Position numbers and translations under genes: made by a program. Positions 1-6,857 of a stretch of DNA of 16,158 bases are shown here, in pieces. How positions within the stretch are numbered: position 1 is the stretch's first letter; every line of letters starts with the position of its first letter. The notes under the pieces are model-generated. The model saw only the letters and a list, made by a program, of their open reading frames with translations. It was not told the origin of the DNA and made no database searches. The stretch covers positions 1-16,158 of the forward strand of contig CAYOYK010000053.1 in the NCBI GenBank assembly GCA_964408185.1, read 5' to 3'. The DNA comes from CAYOYK01 sp964408185 (lineage in GTDB: Bacteria; Bacillota; Clostridia; Christensenellales; Aristaeellaceae).

Positions 1-251
1 TACAGGCCGTCGTTTTTGCCGTGCAGATCCCACTCCTTGCCGCTGCCCAGATGGTCCATCAGGCTGTGATAGTTCTTTTGCATAATCACGCCCACGTTGC
101 GGATTCCGCTGTTCACCATGCCGCTGACCAGAAAATCGATCACGCGGTACCGGCCCGCCACGGGCAGCGCCGCGATCGCGCGCAGAAGCGTCAGCTCCCG
201 CAAAAAGCTGTCCCGCTCGCCTGTATAGATGACACCCATCACATTCTTCAT
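1..251 (-). CDS. glgD: GlgD, glucose-1-phosphate adenylyltransferase subunit (N-terminal part, runs off the left edge)
   Basis: Only the first 83 codons are present. The protein opens with MKNVMGVIYTGERD, then RELTLLRAIAALPVAGRYRV, IDFLVSGMVNSGIRNVGV and a KNYHSLMDHLGSGKEWDL segment. This is the nucleotidyl-transferase fold start of the GlgC/GlgD family. The canonical AGGxGxRL nucleotide loop is replaced by YTGERDSFL, which marks the GlgD paralogue. In Firmicutes GlgD pairs with GlgC to form the ADP-glucose pyrophosphorylase heteromer and modulates it. The ATG at 251 is preceded by AAGAAGGG at a normal distance. It starts 31 bases after the glgC stop on the same strand, so it is the fourth gene of the glycogen operon. 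The rest of the gene lies outside the window. Confidence 0.93.
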   Translation of the reverse strand, partial: MKNVMGVIYTGERDSFLRELTLLRAIAALPVAGRYRVIDFLVSGMVNSGIRNVGVIMQKNYHSLMDHLGSGKEWDLHGKNDGL

Positions 252-282
252 GTGGAGCCCTTCTTTCGCTGTGTTGATAGGA

Positions 283-1455
283 TCAATCGGCCCGCTGCTC
301 GCCGGCGGCCACGTGCTCGCCCGCGCCCAGCCTTACGCCCGCGCCGACCACCGCGATGTTGCCGGTCTCCTCGCCGACGATCGCGCCCGCGCCGATCACC
401 GCGCTCTCGGCCACGATGGCCCGGCGCACCTGCGCGCCGCGCTCGACCACTGCGCCCGGCATGACGACGCTATCCAGCAGGCTTGCGCCCTGCATCACCT
501 TGACCCCGCTGAAAACGACGCTGTGCTCCACGCGGCCGTAGACCTCGCAGCCCTCGGTAATCAGGCTCTCCCTCACGCTGGCCCCGTCTGCGATAAAATG
601 GGGCGCCATGCCCGCGTTCCGGCCGTAGATGCGCCAGCTCTTGTCGTACAGATTGATCGGCATGGGCTTTTTGAGCAAGTCCATGTTGGCCTCCCAAAGG
701 CTCTCAATGGTGCCGACGTCCTTCCAGTAGCCGTCAAAATCATAAGCGAACATTCGCTGCTGATCGGCCAGCATAGCGGGGATGATGTTCTTGCCAAAGT
801 CGTTGGAGCTCTTTGCGTCCGCCGCGTCCTGATTGAGGTACTTGCGCAGCTTTTCCCACGTAAAGATGTACACGCCCATGCTGGCCTTGTTGCTCTTCGG
901 CTGCTTAGGCTTCTCCTCAAATTCGTATATGGCGTTATCGTCGCGGGTGTTCATAATGCCGAAGCGGCTGGCTTCCTCCCACGGCACGTCGCGCACGGCG
1001 ATGGTCGCGTCGGCGTTTTTCTCCATGTGGGCATGCAGCATGGCGTTGTAGTCCATCTTGTAAATGTGGTCGCCGCTCAGGATGAGCACGTATTCCGGAT
1101 CAAACTGCTCAATGAACCCCATGTTCTGGTAGATGGCGTTGGCGGTGCCGCTGTACCACTCGCCCTGCTTCCCCTTGACATAGGGCGGCAGCACATATAC
1201 GCCGCCGTGCGCAAGGTCCAAGTCCCACGGGGAGCCGCTGCCGATGTAGGCGTTGAGCTCAAGGGGCTGGTACTGCGTCAGCACGCCCACCACATCGATG
1301 GCCGAGTTGGTGCAGTTGCTCAGGGGAAAATCAATAATGCGGTATTTGCCGCCGTAGGGAATGGCGGGCTTTGCCATCGTCGCCGTCAGGATGCCCAAGC
1401 GGCTCCCCTGCCCGCCCGCCAGAAGCATCGCAATGCACTGTTTCTTCCTCATCAT
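283..1455 (-). CDS. glgC: GlgC, glucose-1-phosphate adenylyltransferase (ADP-glucose pyrophosphorylase)
   Basis: It makes ADP-glucose from ATP and glucose-1-phosphate, the committed step of bacterial glycogen synthesis in the cytoplasm. The 390-residue product has the AGGQGSRLG nucleotide loop near residues 13-21, KPAIPYGGKYRIIDFPLSNC shortly after it, the SGDHIYKMDYN metal and sugar site near 127-137 and EFEEKPKQP near 180. The last 110 residues or so are hexapeptide-like turns of a left-handed beta-helix (GASVRESLITEGCEVYG and onward). The frame opens six codons earlier at 1473, but those codons contain the AAGGAG ribosome site that serves the ATG at 1455, 9 bases downstream, so 1455 (or 1452) is the real start. 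It lies 48 bases after the small basic ORF and before glgD. Length and motifs are those of an intact enzyme. Confidence 0.96.
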   Translation of the reverse strand: MMRKKQCIAMLLAGGQGSRLGILTATMAKPAIPYGGKYRIIDFPLSNCTNSAIDVVGVLTQYQPLELNAYIGSGSPWDLDLAHGGVYVLPPYVKGKQGEWYSGTANAIYQNMGFIEQFDPEYVLILSGDHIYKMDYNAMLHAHMEKNADATIAVRDVPWEEASRFGIMNTRDDNAIYEFEEKPKQPKSNKASMGVYIFTWEKLRKYLNQDAADAKSSNDFGKNIIPAMLADQQRMFAYDFDGYWKDVGTIESLWEANMDLLKKPMPINLYDKSWRIYGRNAGMAPHFIADGASVRESLITEGCEVYGRVEHSVVFSGVKVMQGASLLDSVVMPGAVVERGAQVRRAIVAESAVIGAGAIVGEETGNIAVVGAGVRLGAGEHVAAGEQRAD

Positions 1456-1503
1456 AGCCAAGCACTCCTTCATATGCGCGGTGCGCGATGTTGATGCACC
1501 GGA

Positions 1504-1668
1504 TCAAAAAACCTTACCGCTCTTGGCCTTCATCCGCTTGGCCAGCAGCTTTTCTTGCGGGGTCTCCACACGGTTATCCCCCCGCGCCTCCTTGGCCTTG
1601 GCTTTGGCCTTGGCGGCCTTTTCCTTGAGAGAGGATACCTTGCCGCCTGTTCCGTCCTCGCTGTTCAT
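1504..1668 (-). CDS. Small Lys/Ala-rich basic protein, translationally coupled to glgB
   Basis: This 54-codon frame starts with ATG at 1668, overlapping the glgB stop as ATGA. It is preceded by a very strong AAGGAGGAGGG site 7 bases away that lies inside the 3' end of glgB. The protein begins MNSEDGTGGKVSSLKEK, continues with an alternating Ala/Lys run (AAKAKAKAKEARG) and ends QEKLLAKRMKAKSGKVF. It has no signal peptide, Cys or membrane segment, is strongly basic and probably helical or disordered. The tight coupling and strong ribosome site argue that it is translated and made together with branching enzyme. I do not recognise a family. A role such as nucleic-acid or polyanion binding, or a chaperone-like helper of GlgB or GlgC, would be guesswork. 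The alternative is a chance frame, made less likely by the ribosome site. Confidence 0.68.
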   Translation of the reverse strand: MNSEDGTGGKVSSLKEKAAKAKAKAKEARGDNRVETPQEKLLAKRMKAKSGKVF

Positions 1669-3656
1669 CCGCGAACCCTCCTCCTTTTTACGGCTATCAT
1701 TGGCACGCGCCTGTGAAAGCGCGCTCTCGGCTTTTTGGGCGGGATGATCCGATCGTAGGTAAAGTATACGCAGCTCAGCGGCGGCACGCAAATCTCCACG
1801 CTGAACGGCAGACCGTTGCATTCCTCCGGCCGGGCGCTTAGCTCGTAGGCGTTGTACTGGTTGCTGCCGCCGTACGCCTCCAGATCGGTGTTGAACGCCT
1901 CCTTCAGCGTGCCGCCCAGCGGCAGGCCGATGCGGTAAATCGGGTGGAACACCGGCGTAAAGTTGACCACGCAGACGATCGTATTCCCGGCCTTGTCCGA
2001 GCGGGTGAAGGCCAAGACGCTGTTGTCCTTGTCGTTGGCGGTCAGCCACTGGAAGCCGTTCCACGAGTCGTCCACCTCGTAAAGGGCGGGGGTCTCCTTG
2101 TAAAAATGGTTCAGGCGGCGCACACAGGCTTGCAGCTGGGGATGACGGTCATAGACCAGCAGGAACCAATCCAGCTGATCGTCATACTTCCACTCGATAA
2201 AATGCGCGAACTCGCTGCCCATGAACAGCAGCTTTTTGCCCGGATGGGCCATGGTGTATCCGTACAGCGCGCGCAGGCCCGCAAACTTTTGCCACAGGTC
2301 GCCCGGATTCTTATCCAGCATGGATTGCTTGCCGTGCACCACCTCGTCGTGGCTGAAGGGCAGGATGTAATTCTCGCTGAAGGCGTAGAACAGGCTGAAC
2401 GTCAGCTTGTCGTGATGGTACTTGCGGTATACCGGGTCGAGCTTGATATAGGACAGGATATCGTTCATCCAGCCCATGTTCCACTTGAACCCGAAGCCCA
2501 GACCGCCGATGTACGTGGGCGCGGTGACCATCGGGTAGGCGCTGGATTCCTCGGCGATCATCATCGGGCCGTGGAAATCGTGGTAGACGGTCTCGTTGAG
2601 GCGGCGGAAGAACGCGATGGCGTCCAAGTTCTCGCGGCCGCCGTAGGGGTTGGGCAGCCAGCGGCCCGGCTCCTTGCAAAAATCGTAGTAGAGCATGCTG
2701 CTCACCGCGTCCACGCGCAGGCCGTCGGCATGGAATACCTCCAGCCAGAAGCACGCGTTGGAGAGCAAATAGCTGCACACCTCGCCCCGGCCAAAGTCAA
2801 ACAGGTGCGTGCCCCACTGCGGCATATCGCCGCGGCGCGGGTCGGGATGCTCGTACAGCGCGGTGCCGTCGAAACGGCGCAGGCCGAAATCGTCGCGCGG
2901 GAAATGCGCGGGCACCCAATCCAGCAGCACGCCAATGCCGGCCTGATGGCACCTGTCGATAAAGCCCATCAGCTGCTTCGGCTCGCCGTAGCGCGCCGTG
3001 GCCGAGTAAAACCCGATGACCTGATACCCCCAGCTCATGTCCAGCGGATGCTCCATCACGGGCAGCAGCTCGATGTGCGTGTACCCCATGTCCGCCGCAT
3101 AAGGGATCAGCTGATCGGCCAGCTCGTCATACGTGAGCATGGAGCCGTCCTCGTGGCGCTTCCAAGAGCCCAGATGCACCTCGTAGATGTTCACGGCGCT
3201 GCGATACGGGTTATACGTATCGCGCTGACGCAGCCACGCCTCGTCCTGCCAAGCATAGCCGTCCAAATCGTACACGCGGGTGGCGGTGCCCGGACGGAGC
3301 TCGCTGTAAAAGGCGTAGGGATCGGCCTTCATGCGCCACAGATCGTCCTGCCCCCACACCGCGTACTTGTACGTGGGAAAGCCGTCCTCCGGCAGGCCCT
3401 GCCAGAGCTCCTCCTTGGGCAGGCGCAGCTCCCATGTGCCGTCGTACAGCTTGGTCATAGGGTGGCGGGACTTGTCGTACCCGTTAAAGCTGCCCACAAG
3501 CGCCACATGCTTGGCATTGGGCGCCCAGCAGGTAAAGTGCCACATTTCGCGGCCGTCCTGCTCGCAGGGATGCGCGCCAAGCCATTGATAGGCCCGACGA
3601 TCGAAACCATGATGAAATGTATCCCGATTCTCCGCGGACGGCGCAAGATACCGCAC
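1665..3656 (-). CDS. glgB: GlgB, 1,4-alpha-glucan branching enzyme
   Basis: It cuts alpha-1,4 chains and re-attaches them as alpha-1,6 branches during glycogen synthesis. The 663-residue product has an N-terminal CBM48/beta-sandwich module (WAPNAKHVALVGSFNGYD, about 44-61) followed by a GH13 barrel. Visible GH13 regions are DWVPAHFPRDDFGLRRFDG (about 246-264), ADGLRVDAV with the nucleophile Asp near 316, IAEESSAYP with the acid/base Glu near 369, and FSHDEVVHGK with the third Asp near 437. A GTG in frame occurs at 3665, but it overlaps the AAGGAGG ribosome site. The GTG at 3656, 8 bases after that site, is the better start. The last 23 residues or so (from KKPRARFHRRVP, ending KRRRVRG) form an unusually basic tail beyond the beta domain. 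It is the first gene of the operon, and its stop overlaps the next ORF. Confidence 0.97.
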   Translation of the reverse strand: MRYLAPSAENRDTFHHGFDRRAYQWLGAHPCEQDGREMWHFTCWAPNAKHVALVGSFNGYDKSRHPMTKLYDGTWELRLPKEELWQGLPEDGFPTYKYAVWGQDDLWRMKADPYAFYSELRPGTATRVYDLDGYAWQDEAWLRQRDTYNPYRSAVNIYEVHLGSWKRHEDGSMLTYDELADQLIPYAADMGYTHIELLPVMEHPLDMSWGYQVIGFYSATARYGEPKQLMGFIDRCHQAGIGVLLDWVPAHFPRDDFGLRRFDGTALYEHPDPRRGDMPQWGTHLFDFGRGEVCSYLLSNACFWLEVFHADGLRVDAVSSMLYYDFCKEPGRWLPNPYGGRENLDAIAFFRRLNETVYHDFHGPMMIAEESSAYPMVTAPTYIGGLGFGFKWNMGWMNDILSYIKLDPVYRKYHHDKLTFSLFYAFSENYILPFSHDEVVHGKQSMLDKNPGDLWQKFAGLRALYGYTMAHPGKKLLFMGSEFAHFIEWKYDDQLDWFLLVYDRHPQLQACVRRLNHFYKETPALYEVDDSWNGFQWLTANDKDNSVLAFTRSDKAGNTIVCVVNFTPVFHPIYRIGLPLGGTLKEAFNTDLEAYGGSNQYNAYELSARPEECNGLPFSVEICVPPLSCVYFTYDRIIPPKKPRARFHRRVPMIAVKRRRVRG

Positions 3657-3698
3657 GGGCCGCACCTCCTTGGTTCAATTGGATTGTTCTATAAGTTT

Positions 3699-3727
3699 AT
3701 TGTAAGCGTCGCTTGGGTTTTCGTCAA
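3699..3727 (-). promoter_or_regulatory. Promoter of the glgB operon
   Basis: On the minus strand TTGACG is followed after 17 bases by TACAAT, a near-consensus housekeeping promoter. It ends 42 bases before the glgB GTG and is the only good promoter upstream of the four-gene glycogen operon. The leader between it and the gene is short, with no riboswitch-sized structure. Confidence 0.78.
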
Positions 3728-3752
3728 GCCTCAAATCGCATTTAACGAAAAC

Positions 3753-3794
3753 TTTTCACATTTCCAGAGTTTTTCCAAACATTTTTTCCATTTT
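3753..3794. promoter_or_regulatory. T-tract cluster with repeated TTTCCA upstream of the glgB promoter
   Basis: Five T runs occur in 42 bases of otherwise GC-rich DNA, and TTTCCA occurs three times (3761, 3772, 3785), which is TGGAAA on the glgB strand. The block lies just upstream of the -35 box. It could act as an UP-type element, a bend or a regulator site. The sequence alone does not decide which. Confidence 0.3.
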
Positions 3795-3930
3795 ATGCGG
3801 GAATGTTCAGTCCGCTCCGTCGTTGTATTGGATGAAAACTGCCGTCTTGTGCGGGCAGGGCCGCGCCCGCCCGGCAGGGCGGCGGCGGAACGTTCGTGCG
3901 CGTTGTTACAAGTTGGTCGTGCGGAGAGGG

Positions 3931-3959
3931 TTGACAGCCATTAAGACATGCTGTATTAT
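3931..3959 (+). promoter_or_regulatory. Promoter of the repressor/M56/propeller operon
   Basis: TTGACA (3931-3936), a 17-base spacer and TATTAT (3954-3959) give an almost perfect housekeeping promoter pointing at the BlaI-type gene. The expected start site falls near 3966, inside the palindrome described next. The stretch 3795-3930 between the divergent promoters holds no gene. It contains a GC-rich 6-bp hairpin at 3851-3870. Confidence 0.87.
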
Positions 3960-3964
3960 GCAAG

Positions 3965-3981
3965 CAAGACACCGTGTCTTG
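3965..3981. promoter_or_regulatory. Palindromic operator, probable BlaI-type repressor site
   Basis: CAAGACACCGTGTCTTG is a perfect 7-bp inverted repeat around a 3-base centre, lying exactly where transcription should start. An extra AAGACA half-site sits at 3943-3948, between the -35 and -10 boxes. BlaI/MecI dimers bind short ACA...TGT dyads over their own promoters. The ACA/TGT core and the position fit autoregulation by the gene just downstream, which is an inference. Confidence 0.65.
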
Positions 3982-4001
3982 ATGTGAGGAGGGATCCGAC
4001 G

Positions 4002-4388
4002 ATGCCATTACCCCGACTGCCCGATAGCGAGTTTGAGATCATGGAGGCGCTTTGGGACAGACAGCCGCCCTATACTACCGCCATGGTCATGGACGAGCTG
4101 GGCGCAAAGCGCGGCTGGAAGGCGCAAACCGTGGTCACGCTGCTGGGACGACTGATCCGGCGCGGCTTTCTGCGCTGCGAAAAAGGATCGGGCCGCGAAA
4201 ACGCCTTTTACCCGCTGATCTCGCGGCAGGAATACCTGCAAACCGAAACCGAGAGCTTTGTGGACCGATATCACCGCCACAGCTACCTGAGTCTGCTCAA
4301 CGCCTTGCAGGCCGAGCGCCTCACCCCGGCGGAGCTGGACGAGATCGCCCGCTGGCTGGACAAGCAAAAGGAGGAACCGAAGCTATGA
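4002..4388 (+). CDS. BlaI/MecI-family transcriptional repressor
   Basis: A 128-residue penicillinase-repressor-type winged helix protein. The N-terminal half reads LPDSEFEIMEALWDRQPPYT, with the recognition region WKAQTVVTLLGRLIRRGFL at about 39-57 and a wing (KGSGRENAFYPL). The C-terminal half (QEYLQTETESFVDRYHRHSYLSLLNAL) is the dimerisation part. In the family, a signalled protease cuts the repressor near an Asn-Phe bond around residue 101. Here LLNAL puts Asn100-Ala101 at that place, so a cleavage mechanism is possible but the second residue differs. The frame is open from 3948, but the ATG at 4002 has GAGGAGGG upstream and gives the normal family length. Its stop overlaps the next start as ATGA. 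It probably represses its own operon through the palindrome upstream. Confidence 0.95.
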   Translation: MPLPRLPDSEFEIMEALWDRQPPYTTAMVMDELGAKRGWKAQTVVTLLGRLIRRGFLRCEKGSGRENAFYPLISRQEYLQTETESFVDRYHRHSYLSLLNALQAERLTPAELDEIARWLDKQKEEPKL

Positions 4389-6847
4389 CCGTCTTTTTGC
4401 AATGGCTGCTCTGCGGCGCATTGAGCGCCTCGCTGGTCGCGGCGGCGCTGCTGCTGCTCAGCCCGGCCCTGCGCAGGCGATACACGGCCCGCAGCCTGTA
4501 CGTGGCTTGGCTGGTGGTACTTGCGTTGTTTCTGGTACCCTTTCGGGTGACGCTTTGGCAGCCGATCCGCATCGACGCGCCAAGCGCGGCGGTCGCTCCG
4601 TGGACCGCCGAGGAAGGCGCGGCTGCGGCCGCCGTCCGGGCAAGCGCCGCCGAAAGCGCGCCCGCCGCGCAACCGGAGCCGTCCGGCATCACGGCGCAGA
4701 CGACGGCGACGGAACAGGCGACGGAGCAGGCGACGGAACGGGCGACGGAATCAACGGCAGCAACGCAGCCGTCTGACGCCCCCGTGGCGACCCCACGCGC
4801 GGCCATCGGCTGGGCCGAGATTCTCGCCTGCCTATGGCTGATGGGCGCGGCACTGACGCTCTGCTTCCATCTCAACCGGCATGGGCAGTTTGCGCAGCGC
4901 GTGCGCCGCTGGCGCAGGCCCGTCCGGAACGAAGCCGCCCTGTCCGCGCTGCAAGCGGAATGCGCGCGTCTTGGCGTGAAGCGCCCCGTCGCGCTCTACC
5001 GCTGCTCGCTGGTGCAAAGCCCCATGCTGACCGGGTACCGCAAGCCCGTGATCTTGCTGCCGGAACGCGCCATCCCCATAGACGAGCTCGCGCTGGTGCT
5101 CCGCCATGAGCTGACGCACCTGCGGCGCGGCGACCTGGGGATGCGCGCCGCGCTGCTGCTGGCGACCGCGCTGCATTGGTTCAACCCGATGATCTACCTG
5201 CTGGCCCGCGCGCTGGAGGAGCAGTGCGAGCAGAGCTGCGACGAGGCCGTTACGCGCGGCGCAACGCGGCAGGAGCGTCTGCGCTATGGCGAGGCCATCC
5301 TGTCCACGGCGCGCGGCATGTCGCGGCCCGATCCCCTCCTCTGCGCGCACCTCGCCAACGGACGGCGGAGCCTCAAGCGCAGGCTGACCGCCATCCTCAA
5401 CGGCGGCGGGAAGCGCCCCGGCGCGCTTGTGCTCGCAGGGCTGCTGGCGCTGACGCTGGTTGCGGGCAGCGTGTTCGGCATCGGCGCTTCTCCCAACGCT
5501 CTGGCCGAGGAACCGCTCGCCTACCTGTGCGCCCCGGAGGGTGACAGCGTGCGCGTGCTTGCCATCCCCTCCATGCAGGGCTGGGATACGCCGCTGGGCA
5601 TCTATTACAACGGCGTGGAAGCCCGCGTCGTCGGCCCGCAGGGCGAGTTTGTCAAAATCAAGCTGGGCAGTCTGGATGAGCCATACGGCTTCTTCTTTGG
5701 CTATGTAACGGCCGATCAGCTAAGCGATACGCCGCCCGGCGGCACGCTGCCCGTCGCAGCCGTGGACGCCGCGGACGGCGGCGGCAGGGCGGCCCTTGAG
5801 AGCGAGAGCGACTCCGCCGATATCCTCGCAATGCTGCCGGACGGCACTCAGGTCACGCTTCTGGGCCGCCTGATGGATCGCTACCATGTGCGCGTCGGCG
5901 AGCAGTACGGGCTGATATCGGTCGCCGATCTGACGCTCGACGCGGACACGGAGGCGTTTGTCGCCGCCCAGCTCCCCGAAAACTACGCGGAGCTGGCCCT
6001 CGGAGAAAGCCGCGTGCTGATGCAGCTGAACAGCGACGTGGCCTACTGCGTTGACAACTACGGGGCAAGCCCGCTGCAATGGCCCGAAAGCGAGCGCGTG
6101 GCCTACACGCGCAGACTGCTTCAGCTTGGCTATGTTGTGGACGAGCTGTACGCAGCTGCCGATGGGAGCGAGCTGCCGGAGGCGCAGGCGGTCGAGCTGG
6201 CGTGGGAAGCGTTTCTTACCAATACAAATCAAGGCGAGGAGATCAAGCCGGATTACAGCGTGTATGCGGCGCTCGTAACGGAGCGGGCCGGAGACCGGCG
6301 CACCAAGTGGCGCGTGCTGTTCATTCATAAGGAGATGGAGAGCCTGCGGTACGAGGCGGACGTATCCTCGCCGGACGGCGCGATCGGCGCGACAACAGAG
6401 CTGGCTGATTACGAGCGCTGGAAGGAGCTGCTGACCGAGCATAACGGCATCGAGGGCGTGCTGGCCGAATGGGAGCAGCAATACGGCCCCTACGCGGGCT
6501 GGAGCCTTGAGCGCAAGGCGGAGTATCAGCAGACCTATCACCCGGACGACACGCCCCGCTACGGCCTGCCCGGCGACAATGAGATCGGCCCCGACGAGGC
6601 GCTGCGCCTCGCTTGGGCGGAGCTGGACTCGCGTTACACCCTCACGCAGGCCGAGCGCGACGCGCTGACCCCGGACGTCCGCTTTACGCTGGATTCCACG
6701 TACAACGGCGGGCCCGCCAACCGCTACGAGATCTTCTTCTGGCGCGACAACGAGGACGGCGTGCCAGAGACGCTCTACACCGTGTACCTGTATTCCCGCT
6801 ATGGCGTGCTGGAAATGATCGAGGGCCCCGAAAATTCTATCGGATGA
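4385..6847 (+). CDS. BlaR1-like M56 membrane metallopeptidase with SH3-like and PepSY-like extracellular modules
   Basis: An 820-residue protein. Membrane helices lie near 5-28, 37-56, 142-163, 254-276 and 346-366. The M56 protease core faces the cytoplasm, with QSPMLTGYRKPVILLP at 211-226, the zinc motif HELTH at 241-245 and an EEQCEQSCDEAV segment at 278-289 that supplies the further zinc ligand. Outside the last helix come an SH3-like module (about 378-446), a second shorter one (about 470-520), and two segments resembling PepSY units (about 598-672 and 735-813, each opening xALAWxxL/F-like and ending in a YxV strand). There is no penicillin-binding SxxK domain, so it should sense something other than beta-lactams, perhaps cell-wall material. 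The loop at 64-140 is Ala/Thr/Glu-rich. Translation is coupled to the repressor by an ATGA overlap. By family logic it would inactivate that repressor when triggered; the signal is unknown. Confidence 0.93.
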   Translation: MTVFLQWLLCGALSASLVAAALLLLSPALRRRYTARSLYVAWLVVLALFLVPFRVTLWQPIRIDAPSAAVAPWTAEEGAAAAAVRASAAESAPAAQPEPSGITAQTTATEQATEQATERATESTAATQPSDAPVATPRAAIGWAEILACLWLMGAALTLCFHLNRHGQFAQRVRRWRRPVRNEAALSALQAECARLGVKRPVALYRCSLVQSPMLTGYRKPVILLPERAIPIDELALVLRHELTHLRRGDLGMRAALLLATALHWFNPMIYLLARALEEQCEQSCDEAVTRGATRQERLRYGEAILSTARGMSRPDPLLCAHLANGRRSLKRRLTAILNGGGKRPGALVLAGLLALTLVAGSVFGIGASPNALAEEPLAYLCAPEGDSVRVLAIPSMQGWDTPLGIYYNGVEARVVGPQGEFVKIKLGSLDEPYGFFFGYVTADQLSDTPPGGTLPVAAVDAADGGGRAALESESDSADILAMLPDGTQVTLLGRLMDRYHVRVGEQYGLISVADLTLDADTEAFVAAQLPENYAELALGESRVLMQLNSDVAYCVDNYGASPLQWPESERVAYTRRLLQLGYVVDELYAAADGSELPEAQAVELAWEAFLTNTNQGEEIKPDYSVYAALVTERAGDRRTKWRVLFIHKEMESLRYEADVSSPDGAIGATTELADYERWKELLTEHNGIEGVLAEWEQQYGPYAGWSLERKAEYQQTYHPDDTPRYGLPGDNEIGPDEALRLAWAELDSRYTLTQAERDALTPDVRFTLDSTYNGGPANRYEIFFWRDNEDGVPETLYTVYLYSRYGVLEMIEGPENSIG
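4706..4753 (+). repeat. Four 12-bp tandem repeats inside the M56 gene
   Basis: Units GCGACGGAACAG, GCGACGGAGCAG, GCGACGGAACGG and GCGACGGAATCA follow one another and encode ATEQ-ATEQ-ATER-ATES in the loop between helices 2 and 3. Unit number could vary in whole codons without breaking the frame. Confidence 0.85.
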
Positions 6848-6857
6848 GGTGTTTCTG

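Noticed and set aside
229..3944. Long plus-strand open frames opposite glgC (421 codons) and glgB (666 codons)
   Set aside because: They are mirror frames of real GC-rich genes. They lack ribosome sites and have low-complexity Arg/His/Ala-rich translations without domains.
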